Notes: a model not told the origin generated them from the sequence alone. A DNA stretch of 64,000 nt from Apostichopus japonicus (GCF_037975245.1 NC_092569.1:18397501-18461500); one strand, 5' to 3'; counted from the stretch's first letter, positions 1-11,944 are shown. Numbers and translations: made by a program.

Positions 1-3000
1 AGTAAAGTTAGTATATCTTTTGATTTTCTTTATTGCCATTGTTCATTTACATTAATTTAGTATACAACCTAAATAAATTATACTAGTTAAGTAGTTAATT
101 AAGTCGACAGCGTATTTAATGTAACGGAATTAGAACAATTTTCTTTAATCGATTTTGCATCTTTAGAGCTTACGAAACATTCTATGAAAAGGTAGATTAA
201 ACATGTTTGCCAGCCACCGAGAACGCTTTTTGATATTACAAAGAACAAAATGTACACAATACGCTAATCGATTGACGTTTATTGCAGCGGTTTGTTAACC
301 TTTAGTTTTTCATCGTTAACTTTAGAGAAGAAACTACCTCTAAGAAAATGCTATCACTATTTCGTAATTTGACTAAGTATTTTGTAGGATTGTTAGCTTA
401 AACATTGTCCTTTAAATTTTGAAAAACGTTGTCTGGGCATAGACGACAACAGGCAGTTATCAATTATCATGTAACTAAAGTTCATGACATTAAGGTTGAC
501 TTAATAATGAGATAAAAAATGTATTGTCTTATAACTAAGAGTTGACTTGAAAAAATGACTTGAACACTTATTCTAAGTTCAAAAGCAGGCATCCTGTGTA
601 ATGACTTTTTCAATAAAATTGTTCACAGAATAATTAAAAAAAAAATCATTAACTACTTCGATACGTTATCATGATATTTCGACAAGTTTTCTAAGTTCAA
701 GAGTTGGCATCCTGAGCAATGACTTTTTGCAAAAGACTACAACGGTACATTATCATGATTTTCCAATAAAGTAAATCAAGAAGAATTTGGGTGACAGAAT
801 ATTCAACTGCGTTCCCAAAGACAGAAAGGACTATTGTTTTAGAAAGATTGTGTGTTTTACCAAATAAGTGAAACTCAAAGAAAATGACTTTTTCATATCC
901 ACTGGGTGTTTGTAAGATAAAGTTAAAGTTTTCAAGAAGGCATATGTTCGTCAAAGCTGAATATTCTCAGATATCTATTCAAAATCGCACCGCCTGAATC
1001 TTCGATATCTCCAAATGACGGACAGAAAAAGTACTGTTGCTTTTTTTTTTTTTTTTAAACTCGTTAGTAAATGTTAGTAAACCAAATCTGCGTTGTCAAG
1101 ATTTCTCTTTTGTTGAATATTTTGTAACATTTTCATGATGCGAAATAGCGCAATTTAAATATATGTACATCAACATATTAAAACAACGTGTCAGAAGTAG
1201 AGTCAAATGTTGTTTCCTATAATTAGCAGGTGTCTACGAAAATGTCTAGACTTTTCAAAGTAAATTCAGTTTATGGGTCGGATCGGGATTTTCAAGATTA
1301 AAGAAATTTATTGATTAAAGCACTTAATCATAGCTAATATAAGTGTAAAAATTACAACGTAAGCATTTGGTAAGATGAAATGTTAGTTGTGTTAAAAATT
1401 TCGTTAAATAGTATTTATTCAGTAACTCTCCCATTGCCATCAAATATAGACATTTAAACAAAAGAAAGGAAAAATAAAAATCTTAGGCTATATGAATATA
1501 ACATTTTTAGTTTATGTGGATAAGGGAAATTTAGTTATTAAATGATATATAGATCATCCTTAGATTTCAACTGTAGTAGCCGTAAAGTAGAAAGTCTCGG
1601 TTTAGCCGTGTAAATGTTAATTAATCAGTAAAGAAGTAGAAAAAAGGTTAGGGGTATTAACGGGTTAGATTATCGGTTGGAGCATTACAGACATACTTTA
1701 GTAAGACAAGTAGACAATATAGGTCATTGCTTTAACGTTCTAAATCTCTTCAATTCATTTTGCTGTGGTAGATTAGCCTATATAAAAGCAACGATTTTCT
1801 ATTTATGGTATTTATAGGTATATTATTTTAATATTGAATTTTTCTTTCTATTTCCTCCGTGTCTGTCAAAATATAACGTTTCTATAACAACGCCACAAAA
1901 AAGCGCAATAATTCAAGTATATTAAGTACAAATCGCGGCTAACTAAGATACTCCGCTTTTTTTCGTTTTTAACGACAATGTATTTTACTGTTCACAGTTT
2001 ATCTATATTACGCAGATTAAATTTATATGAATTGATGATATGTACTTCAATGGAAAGAATCCGTATGATGGTTTCTTGATCAGAGTCATTTTTATAGAAA
2101 TTAAGTGAATAATGTAAAATATACCCGTTTGGTGAATGTGTTCTATACTACTGTTTAATTAAGTAATAGAAAATTAAAAACGCGAAACCATAAATTAACA
2201 ACCAGTAGTTGTGACTAAATCGTATTCGACTTCATTATTACTGTTAGTTAGCATTTTTGAAGTAATATTGTTATCTGGTAAGATAGATCAAGGGAAAGTA
2301 AATTACCAAAGGAGAGTGTAACAAGGTTTAACATTGAAGATCGAAATTAATCAATTGAGTTCGCTTAAACATCGAAATGGTAACTTTACAGATGTTACAC
2401 CTGAAATATAAAAGTAAAAGAAAAACTTACCCCTTCTTGAGAAGACACGCTGCTGGAAATAAAAATGATGAGTAACAGAGAGGTTAAACCTCCACGATGT
2501 TTTCTAAACAAGTACAACATTGTACAAAGTTACCTGTTGCAGTATAAAGTTGGAATGAATTTCGAATCCATACTGCAACAATTAAGCTAGATACGAAATT
2601 ATCCGGAATTGTACAGTGTTGCTAGGGAACCATTTTCATACTCCTTCGTCTAGACATATTATTATTATATTAGTATTCCTGTCAAGGGCAGTCGGTGTGG
2701 CTCACGTGGTTTATGTTCAGATTTCATGGCACCATTACAGTACGGTACAAGTTAGTACCTTAAAAGGTATTGAAATGGTGCAAGACCATACGTCATATTT
2801 AAATTTCATTTCTTGGCATCGTTAAGCTAAACAATATGATATATAATGACAAATAAATAAGTAAGATAGTATCGCAGAGTTGTCAGTATTGCTGTGGTAT
2901 ACACAACCATATTCCCGATCGAATTGGTTTTAACAAAGCCAACAATACTTCTAGGAGGAGTGGGAGCAAGTGCCCCCTCCCCTTACTCCTTGTAATCCCG

Positions 3001-3560
3001 CCATTACAGTGGGACGAGTAAACTAGCCACAGGAACAAATGTCAGAGTTGAATTCATTAGATATCTTTTCTTAACTCGAAATCCATATTTGAGTATGATA
3101 TATGTGATGTATTTAAACTTAAATCAATAGCTAGACTCTCGGTAATAATTCCCCCATCGAACATTTCTTAACTTGATATTTCCCTTCTACTTGAAAAAGG
3201 CACACATTGTATGATACGTTGTTGCCATTGTATTTGTTGTCTTTCAGAAGAAGGACCTTAGTTATTTGTAGTTACCAGTACTATCAAAATAACCTCATTT
3301 ATTAACGCACTAAATCGTTCACTGAACGTTTCTACACTGACTGTTCATTTCTTTATATATACGTATTTTACTTGTTTCATTTGCCAACTCTATAAGAATA
3401 TTTTGTTGTGAAACATTTCGGGCTTGGAAATTCATTTGTTTCCTACTGTCCTAATAGGAAATGAGTGTTACACGCACAGCATAAAATCGCCTTTTCCTTG
3501 TTGTTGTGATTTCCCAGGTACGTGTTTATAAGGTGCCTAGAGGAATAAGGACCTAACAGA
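1..3560. repeat. Segmental duplication block 1, left copy (other copy 20787-25110)
   Basis: The sequence from base 1 matches that from 20787 almost base for base to about 2830 / 23605. After roughly 870 extra bases in the right copy (23610-24480) the match resumes more weakly from about 2870 / 24485 to 3560 / 25110. The block holds the signal-peptide exon and first intron of a minus-strand FReD gene. The window edge cuts it, so its full length is unknown. Confidence 0.9.
2431..2520 (-). CDS. Signal-peptide exon of a FReD gene running off the left edge (partial)
   Basis: On the minus strand an ATG at 2520-2518 opens a 30-codon exon that begins MLYLFRKHRGG, continues with a hydrophobic core (LTSLLLIIFIS) and ends SSSVSSQEG directly before a GTAAGT donor at 2430, phase 0. 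This is a secretory signal peptide exon. It is nearly the same as the first exon of gene B at 23199-23288, and the surrounding 3.5 kb is also duplicated there, so the missing exons are expected to the left of position 1. Bases 1-2430 would be its first intron; I see no other exon there. Product: probably a secreted FReD protein of the B type. What is seen: start, hydrophobic core, donor. What is inferred: membership in the FReD family, from the paralogue only. Confidence 0.65.
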
Positions 3561-4959
3561 TAAACCTTGTGCATAACAGAAACAACATAGGAAGCAAAAA
3601 AAAAGAAGATCTATAGCTACGATGAATCTCTATAATGCATCTCAGTCTGTTTTGATAAAAAATGTCTTAAATTTTAATAAAAAAATCTTCCTATCAACAT
3701 GTCACGTTGATAAACTTATTCCGCAAAATTCACATTGTATCTTACTTAAGGTAACACGTATATAAAGGGTAGCTTTCTTGCATCCATGTTGTTGAACTGA
3801 ATGTTCATACTGCTTGTTGATAAAATCCATTCAATAATTTTTTTTTTCCTTATCAGAAAAAAAAATCCATAAATAATAACCTGTAGCGTTTGTATCATGA
3901 AACGATTAAAGAGTTTACATCATATAACGATCAATACTATTAGAATTGTAAACGGTGCCATGGCGGTATTTATTGAGCATGCTAGAAGTCATGCATTGCA
4001 AATTATTTAACTTCTGTCAGGCGAAACAATCTACATGATTGCCTAGCATCTAACACATTTAACTGCAATCATAATTCTATCTGAGTAACAGTACTATCAA
4101 GACGTATTTTTTTTTGTGGAGTTTGAAAAATTGGACAACCACAAACTCCTAACGCCTGCCCACCTCATCGAACAAGTACCATGCTAGATCATGCTACAGT
4201 GTGATTGTGGGTTGCGTGGGTTATTGAAACTAATTCATTAAACACGCATGAAGAAACAGATAGTTGCTTTAAGTTTCCAATTTCACGAAAGAAAGTAAAC
4301 AAGAGGCTAACAAAAGCTTCTATCGACATCACCTTTCTAGATTTCACTTTACAATCTGACAAAATCGAATGCGATGATTTTTTTTTATATTGCATCATTC
4401 TTTGCTAGTAAGATACTACCGTATTCATTTACGGTTCATTGCGGTATACTGCGTTATATTTGCATGTTCACATTCGCCGAGGCATCTTATGAAATAAGTA
4501 TTGGTTTATCCCTTTTACTATACTCTTCTAATTCTAGAAAATTCAGAAAAAATAAGAACATAGGAAGCATTAAGAAGGAAAAGAGAACATAAATATTAAT
4601 ATTGCTTATAATCAATGAGTACTTGTATCTACATATTTATTACAATATATTAAATTCATAATATTTTGTTTATTCTTGAATAAAACTTGTGGTGCGTGTT
4701 CACGCACTTTGGTGATTTTTTGTTTACTTCCTTGCGTGATGCTTAATTGCACTTTTCGTTAAGCGTGAAATCAAGGCAGTCATTAAACTGAACCTATTTC
4801 CAGCAAATATTGTGGAAAATTCAGAAATTCTTGTTCCAAGGACCGTAAGGACACTGTACATATATTGTCCATGTCTAGCTGCAGTTGGTATACCCTGCCG
4901 CAAACGAGACACTTCTCAAGTCCTTTATTATTGTCCATTCCCGTTACCACCGTTTCGAG

Positions 4960-5129
4960 GTAATTTTCACTATAACAGCAGGTGTGAATCTTTCTGTACC
5001 CATAACATAGATACTGACGGATGTTACCTAAACTGCGCCGTTAAGCACCAAAGCGGCTGGTGGTTTTTTATGAAAACTGTAACAAATTGCTATGGGACTA
5101 GGTGTTACCATTTCCGGTATAGTAATTAA
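4960..5129 (+). pseudogene. Decayed FReD terminal exon (relic), left copy
   Basis: After a possible acceptor (TTTCGAG, AG at 4958-4959), the frame GT-AAT-TTT-CAC reads NFHYNSRCESFCTHNIDTDG, then CYLNCAVKHQSGWW. This matches the start of a FReD last exon: the loop 'xYHNG..FST.D.DNDG', the calcium-site-like D.D.DG, the NCA cysteine and the GWW motif. Past GWWFF the frame runs into NCYGTRCYHFRYSN and a stop, with none of the usual TEMKIRP ending. No FReD N-terminal or middle exon was seen upstream. It looks like an orphan exon left from an older gene copy. The same relic lies at 35142-35288 with a different break. Confidence 0.55.
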
Positions 5130-5164
5130 ACCCGTGTCGACTACTTTTATATAATATCAGCCCA

Positions 5165-5785
5165 CCAGTTAATTAATAATAATAATAATAATAATGATAA
5201 TAACTTATATTTATATAGCGCTTAATACAGCGTTTCAAAGCACTTTACAAAGTAGGAAAGAGACACAGGAAACAAAGAAAATAAGTAAACTTGGAATCAA
5301 ACAGAAATGTTTTAAGTTGTCTCTTGAAAATAGAAAGCCACGAACGTGAAATGGGAGTTCGTTCCAAACAGGAGGCACAGCGTCAGAAAAGGCACGACCG
5401 CCACAACGAGTGCGGGTACGTGGACCAGGAGTTTATAGCAAATGCGCATGATTGGAAGATCAAAGCGTAACTGTAGTTGACCGACGCAGATGAGTAAGAA
5501 GGTCAGTGGTTTATTGAGGGGCAAGTCCGATGATCGCTTTGTAGGTGAGAAGTAGGATCTCACACTGGATGGGCAGAAAGACGGGAAGCCAATGAAAAAA
5601 ACGGAGTGCAGGAGTGAAGATCAAACTTTTTAGTGAGTGAGACTAGCCGCGCAGCAGCGTTCTGAATCATCTGTAGGGGAGCTATATGAGAAACTGGCAA
5701 ATTATGCATACAAACTGTTGTAGTAATCCAGTTTGGAAGAAACAAAAGCGTGAACCAGTCGTTTAGTTGAACCTTGATCTAGATA
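5165..5785 (-). mobile_element. 5'-truncated LINE (CR1/L2-like) 3' end, left copy
   Basis: Read on the minus strand, the segment encodes remnants of the C-terminal tail of a non-LTR retrotransposon reverse transcriptase: STKRLVHAFVSSKLDYYNSL, then PLQMIQNAAARLVSL, then AVPPVWNELPFHVR, with frameshifts and stops between. It ends in a GCGCTATATAAATATAAG-like sequence followed by (ATT)n, which is the usual 3' end of CR1/L2-type LINEs. The element is dead. It occurs at the equivalent place in the second block-2 copy (35355-35945), so it inserted before the duplication. Confidence 0.75.
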
Positions 5786-6569
5786 CCTTCAGAATTTACC
5801 ATTGTTGTAAATACCATACGCAGCTGAACGACAAGAGTTTCGAATATGGGTGACATCACAATAATGTCGGGGGAAAATTTGCGGTTTTGTTAATAGATAT
5901 AAACACAGTGTTGATAAACTTATAGCTTTATTACTTATTATCAACAGTTTTGCTTTTTTATACATCAAGAAACATTGAAAAGGAATTGTATATCGAACTA
6001 TTTGCCCCCACTCCACCCTCAATATCAATTCCTTTCGACATGGGGATTGTGTTCATCAGTGCGTGTGACAGTTATGAAGCTATAAAGCAGCAAGTACCTA
6101 GTTCAACCACACAACGTAACTATATCATTAGGGATAGAATCTGCAATTATTTCATCGCGTTTTATTTGACTACCACGCATCACAGACCTTTACAGGGGAA
6201 AAAAACCTGTTCCCCAGTTCAGCAATACAAACATTAGACATATCAACTTCACCAACTCCCATCGCACCAGTGCAAATGTTTCTTAATGACTTTTTGAATT
6301 ACACTAACAACAGGGAAACATTCTCTCGTAGCTGTCTGTTGGCGAGGAGGTGGAGGAGGGGTGGTGTTAGGGTTTGATTTTTTTTTTTTTGTCAGAGGCT
6401 TAGATCAACGTTGTTCTACTTCTGGCAGTAGATCTTGTTTGCCATGAAAGATAATGGGTAAAGTCTAGTAACATTTCATTTCCTCGTTCATATCAAATGA
6501 CAACACGCCAAGCAGAGTAACTAAAAACAACGGGAAGCAAACGAAAGTGTAGGTTGTGCAGATATGATA

Positions 6570-6578
6570 TATAAAAGG
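6570..6578 (+). promoter_or_regulatory. TATA box of gene A
   Basis: TATAAAAGG, a near-perfect TATA box, lies 191 bases before the start codon of gene A. Transcription would begin around 6600, giving a 5' leader of about 170 bases in the first exon. In the duplicate gene C the same site reads TATAACAGG (36692-36700). Confidence 0.55.
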
Positions 6579-6768
6579 CCTCTCTTTCCCTCTCTATGCT
6601 TGCACGGAAGATGACGTATAAGGAAATAAAGTTCTCATTCGACTACTCAAAATGTATATTAGATGCCAACCTTACGCATTTACGAGTAGAACGTCTGTGA
6701 CAAATCTGTACGCGGTACACTGAGTCATTTGTATTGTGCGTCTAAGAAGTTTGAGTCTAGCATTAAGT

Positions 6769-9600
6769 ATGATGGTAGTGCCGGCGTGGAATTCTGCATT
6801 CCTCTTCGTATTGGTATATCCCTCCTTCATGATATTTGTATTGTCAGCAACAAGAGGCCAAACGGTAAGTATTAATTCTTTTTGAAACATCTTTTTAATA
6901 TCGTTATGTTCTTTCCACTACAAGTAATGAGCTAGGTTCCTGTACTTTCTTAAAGTGGTACCTATGGCTGTATAATCACCCCAGAAACAAAGAAATTATA
7001 TTCGTTGTCTTTCCCGTCAAGTTTGCTGTTGTTAAAGGAATTGAATAAAAGGGTTGTTTGGTTGCTATTAAAAACTTGTAAATCAGCTTTTCGCATTAAC
7101 ATTAATTTTAAGTTTAACTGCTATCGAATATAGGAACACCATGAATACAACCTGTTAAAGTATTCCGTTATGTTTATTTCTGATAGGTGAATCAATTAAA
7201 AGACGAGAGAGCAAACAGTTACAGGAGTAGAAGAAGCACGGAAAGTAAGTAGATACGTGTGTGTAAATGAATGTAATTAAATGTACCATACTATGTAACA
7301 AAGAGTAAAAACAGAACGGTATCATTGAGTAATGTAAAATCCCGGATCCGCCCAAGTTGGATTTTGTTTGTTGTGTATGCTGTCAGTGTTATACGTGTTA
7401 TTACTTAGGGCCTACGTTCTATGTGTCATAAATGCTATATTTTTATTTGTTGTACATAACCCACTAATTTTCTCATAGATGGTTTTTCAGAGGTCTACTA
7501 CCGTCAACCTACTTTTCCGAAAGATTGTCATGAAATATTTCATGACACGTGTGATTGGGAAAATGTGACGTCGGGAGTGTATCTGATCCAGCCAACTGAT
7601 TCTTTGGAACCCTTTCAGGTTTACTGTAACAATTCAATTGACGGTGGTGGTTGGACAGTGAGTATGACCCTTCTTGTCCGTCTTCGATTCAGGAGAGTAG
7701 TTCTACATATCACACGATCAAGGGTATTTTGGCTTAATTAAATCTCGATGGAGAATTGCCTTCAAATCATGCTTACCCTTCAAATGCATCATTTTTACAA
7801 CATGAAAACGTCAAATATTCTTTCGAATCTGGTACGAAACGATCGATTTAGTCAATTATAATACAACGACTCTAGATGACAAAATATTTTGTCGGAAATG
7901 TTTTTCAAAAGAAGAAATGTGAAGATATATCGAAAGAGAATTGAAGCTAATGAAGTTGCTCACGTATGAGCTTAATAAAAAAACAGGAGGAAGAATGTTC
8001 CACTTCGTCAACCCTACACTACCGCCTCTGCACCCTCCCCCCCCCCTCCCCTACATTCACCAACATATTGGAAACAGAACGTCTCTTCTTTTTCTAAATA
8101 ACATTGAACAGAGCGAACGAACTTCGATACCTACAACGTCCATCTTGAAATTAGTGTTTCACAAAATTGCTTCGAATAATTGCTTATCTAGAAATTTATT
8201 CTCATGTATCTTATTCTGTACGGTGACACTTTTCGGCATATGCCGATTAAATTATTCCAAGATATATATTTCCCTTATTAGCTTTTTTTTTAATATCAGC
8301 GTAATGGCATGGATACTGTTAATATCATAATGAAGTAGAAAACAATGGATTGAAATTACTTTTTTATTAGATTTCATACTTCTATACATGTTTTTTCTTT
8401 AATTACTTTATTCAGGTATTTCAAAGACGAATTGATGGCTCGATCGACTTCTACCGAAACTGGAACGATTATACCCAAGGTTTTGGTTTCCTTCATAGAG
8501 AATTTTGGCTCGGAAATGAGAAATTATCTTTCTTAACAAATCAAAACGATTATAGTCTACGAGTCGATGTAACTGACATACACGGAAACTCTTACTTCGC
8601 AAAGTACGAACTTTTTCGCATCAGCGATGAAAATGGCAAATACAGATTGGTTAATATTGATGATTACGATTCTAGCAGTACAACAGGTAACCATCATCAC
8701 GGATTAAGCTTTGTAAGCATTTCGAATGAAATGTGCACCTCTGTTTTGAACACATAGGCACGTAAGCGCAGGAAACAATGAATTTTCGACCAATTTGCGA
8801 GTTTGGAGGACTGGTAGTTGCAGTTCCTGCTGAATCTCGGTAGCGGAATTTTAAGGTTCTGCTGTCGAAATTATACTAGCGTTGATCTTTGCTATTATTC
8901 GTAACATATGCGTTGGATATTGATTATTCATAACCATGTTATCAACAACAAGAAAAAAATCTATAAACTAAAGATTTTTTTTTATTCATCAATACTTTAT
9001 TTTATCGTGCATATTGTACACTAGTTGAAATGAGTAACTAAACATGAAATGAAATGTAAAATATTTCGCATAACAAGATAAGAATGTAATGGAAATGTAA
9101 ATGAAAGATTGCAAGATTAGAGAAGCCTTTTTTAATAAAGAAGATAATCAAATATGTTGGTGCTGGTGATCTCTATTTAACTCAAATTTAGACTACTTTT
9201 TTTCATCAGCACTAGGTACGCATATATTATATAGATTTATGTTCTTTAATCATATTTTTTTTTAGGTGACGATAAACTGAGCTGGCATAAAAACATGTCT
9301 TTCAGTACATATGATCGAGATAACGACAACTGGACCGACTTCAATTGTGCAGAGAGACACAAAGGCGCCTGGTGGTTTGGAGAACTCAACGATGACGAAG
9401 CATCTGGTTGTGTTACAGAACATGGTTATTGCGAGAGGTTTCCCAATGGTGATGGCTGTGCTGAGTGTGGTAATGTTCATTTGAACGCCGATTTCGATGG
9501 GTCAACACGCGGAACCAACATATTTTGGGATTCTATGACAGGTGATGATAACGATTGTGGTTTACATTACACGGAAATGAAACTACGGCCAAAAATTTAG
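6769..9600 (+). CDS. Gene A: secreted fibrinogen-related domain protein, intact (five exons)
   Basis: Exons 6769-6864, 7187-7244, 7479-7657, 8416-8686 and 9266-9600 have GT-AG borders and matching phases and give a 312-aa protein. Residues 1-30 are a signal peptide (MMVVPAWNSAFLFVLVYPSF...). Exon 2 is a basic linker containing RSRRST, a furin-type RxRR motif. Residues ~57-312 are one FReD: FPKDCHEIF, GVYLIQP and GGGWTVFQRR at the N end, FGFLHREFWLGNE in the middle, then the calcium-site loop DRDNDNW, NCAERHKGAWW and the end YTEMKLRPKI. FReD proteins bind carbohydrates or acetylated ligands outside the cell, in innate defence or clotting. Odd: a ~29-residue insertion with four Cys follows GAWWF. 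Sequons NVT, NMS and NWT are present. The second ATG of the double start is equally possible. Gene C is its recent copy. Recognition as FReD is firm; the ligand is unknown. Confidence 0.88.
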
Positions 9601-9928
9601 GGACCAAAAACGACGACAGTTTTTTTCCAATGCGTTCGTAAACGCGCTCCGTATGAAGTTATTATTGAACTGCTAGTTGTTAGCATATATAATATGAAAG
9701 AAACTCGATGCATATTTTAGAATAGAAGTAAGTTTTCTAGGTGTAGCAGAAACAACTCTTACCTTGATTCCTTTTTTTTATTTTTTTTAAACGCGCTACG
9801 TGAAGGACCTCGTCCATTTTGGTAGTCTAATGTAGTACATTATTATGGAAATGGACGAATTTAACGAGGATTTAACATTTCCTTTTTAATGTTTGAAACA
9901 TAAACGTAAAACGTAAAACGTAAAATAA

Positions 9929-9932
<4 letters not shown>

Positions 9933-9964
<32 letters not shown>
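9933..9964. repeat. (AT)n microsatellite
   Basis: About 16 AT units in the 3' flank of gene A. The equivalent place behind gene C (40022-40055) also has an (AT)n run of similar length with one interruption. Confidence 0.9.
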
Positions 9965-9968
<4 letters not shown>

Positions 9969-11566
9969 CAAGAGAGGGAGAGAGGTGGGTGGAGAGACAT
10001 GTGAAGGCAGAGAGAGACTAGAGGTTTCCATTGAACATTTAAACTGCTAATTGCTATTCTTAATTATTTTGTTTTATACTGCGGACATAAGTTCCTTCCC
10101 TGTTGAACTGATAGCGCCAATGCTGAATTATATACGGCTGCACTCTATGAAATTCCTCTTCCTTCTATTTTAATGTAAACTTGAAATAACATCGTTCACC
10201 AAACAAACCAAGGAAGGAAGCTTCGAACCTGACTGAATGCCAATTGCTTCCTTATTCTTCTTTCTAATTCTTAAATCATTCCAGTGAAATAAAACAAACA
10301 CTTCATCTCATGTGTTTTTGTGTCATAACTTTAACATAGGCAAATTACACGCTCGTCAGTGAAAGATAAGTTAAACGTTCAGGTAGACCAAGAGCATTTC
10401 CTCTTACTCAGTGCAGTATGGAGTCTATATACCACTGATGTAATATGGGTGATATTGTTCATTGAAACAGTTTAAATTAATACACTTATCATGTATCTCT
10501 AGTCAAATAAAAGCATCATTATCAGAATGATTGGTGCACATCACCAACGTAGATATCTTAATAGCTGCAATTAATGTTGGCTTCCCACATGTCAAATTGA
10601 TATCTCTTCGGAAACACTTGAAAAGCCAGATTGATCGTTTACTATAACATGAGACAAATACATGTATAATTCGACTGCAGACGTGGCGTTTTTCGCACGT
10701 ATCATACCAATCCCTGGAATTGCCCAGATAAAACATATTCGTTATACCCTCCTCCCAGAATATACCAATTCGTGATACCCTGCTCCATATTCTTTCAAAC
10801 CCGCGCACACCTTTATTTTCAAACCTTCCAGAACATGAACAGAAGACGGATAAATTATCTTTCTTAGGTGGCGCTGTGCATAAATAATGCTTGCAGCCGT
10901 TTCAACGACGGCAAAAATTCGCATTATGCATGTCATGTACGGTACTATGTATGCATCTGTCATTTGAAATCACATGTATAAATAATAGGTCGGCTAAGTC
11001 GTCACTGAAGGTTTAGTGAACATTTCTCTCGTTGAAGGTATTAAAAGTTACATGGATCATACAGGTTTCTTTAAAACTATAGTTGAGTCACCTCGACAAT
11101 GTGTTTCTTACTGTTCTTTACTAAAGAAAGGAATATCCTGCTGCATTCCTCAGATCAGGAATAGTTGCAAATGCTTCTCTATATGTAATAGCTCCCTGCT
11201 TCCAAAACACGTTCTTGGAGTTCTTTGTAACAGTTTGATGTTTCGGTTATGAGTTTCAACGGACATTCCGCTTTACCAAATATATAATTGTAGTCCAGTC
11301 CATCTTCCCGACAGGTGATGTCAAAAGCTTCCAGGTGCCATGCATGTAGCAGTAATGTCTGTGTTAAGCTTTGGCTATGATAATACAAAGAAATAAATAC
11401 ATAAAATAGAGCTTCTCCGTTACCTCAAAGACAACGGAAATTGCACCCAATCTGTTACTCTGCTTACCAAAAGACCTTACTTCCTTCTGTCATCCCTGTA
11501 TGTTGTGCTATATATCTGTATTATTTATTTAGTCCCTTGTAGTTTCTGTTACTTTGTCATTTAGCC

Positions 11567-11605
11567 CCTGGAAAAGATCCTGCTAGGATGGAAACGTCAG
11601 GTCCC
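11567..11605 (+). mobile_element. Hairpin plus GAAAC motif, possible Penelope-like element remnant
   Basis: The segment contains GATCCTGCTAGGATG followed by GAAACGTCAGG. The copy at 41487-41518 keeps a perfect hairpin, GATCCT-GCT-AGGATC, followed by GAAACGTCAGG. Hairpin-then-GAAAC tails of this kind occur at the ends of Penelope-like retroelements and many carry hammerhead ribozyme cores. No Penelope reverse transcriptase was seen nearby, so this is a weak call. Confidence 0.3.
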
Positions 11606-11944
11606 CTTACTTTAACATATTTTTTTATACGGGCTATTTAGTGGATACTCATGAGTTTGCTAACAGTTTTTGTCTTATTATGATACCTGTATGTTGTGAG
11701 AATGGCTTATCGGTATGAGGTTGGTGTCAAGGGGTCTTCCGCTGAGAATGGGATTGATTATCATCGAGAAGCATTTCAAAATTTTCTTTCATGGCCCTAA
11801 CGGACTTTCTTACTACGGGGTTCACCAGCTAAAGGTCCGCTTGGTTTACGGGCTCGGGGGGTTGGGGTGGGGACTTGAGCGTTATCTCTATTAGCTCGGT
11901 TAGTAACCCGGGTCAGGTATCTGTGCCGTTGTAATCCCGAAGGT

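Larger units (their letters stand above)
3875..11760. repeat. Segmental duplication block 2, left copy (other copy 34052-41690)
   Basis: About 7.9 kb of continuous match starts at the CATAAATAATAACC motif near 3873 / 34050 and fades near 11760 / 41690. It includes a decayed FReD terminal exon, a LINE 3' fragment, a TATA box and a complete five-exon FReD gene (A on the left, C on the right). Most differences are single substitutions and small indels. A gap in the right copy removes about 110 bases corresponding to 10800-10910. Confidence 0.92.
9601..11944. other. Non-coding flank of gene A
   Basis: Downstream of gene A. Candidate poly(A) signals (AATAAA) lie near 9924-9932, just before an (AT)n tract. 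Open frames here are short, differ from the copy at 39.7-41.7 kb and show no recognisable domain. A Penelope-type hairpin motif lies near 11567-11605. Confidence 0.5.

Noticed and set aside
697-954. An 85-codon minus-strand frame that is also open at 21491-21748
   Set aside because: It lies in the first intron of the B-type gene inside a recent duplication, so shared openness is expected. About nine residues differ and there is no protein-like motif, start context or splice signal supporting it.
9262-9480. Minus-strand open frame over exon 5 of gene A (also at 39360-39578)
   Set aside because: Antisense shadow of a strongly conserved FReD exon on the plus strand.
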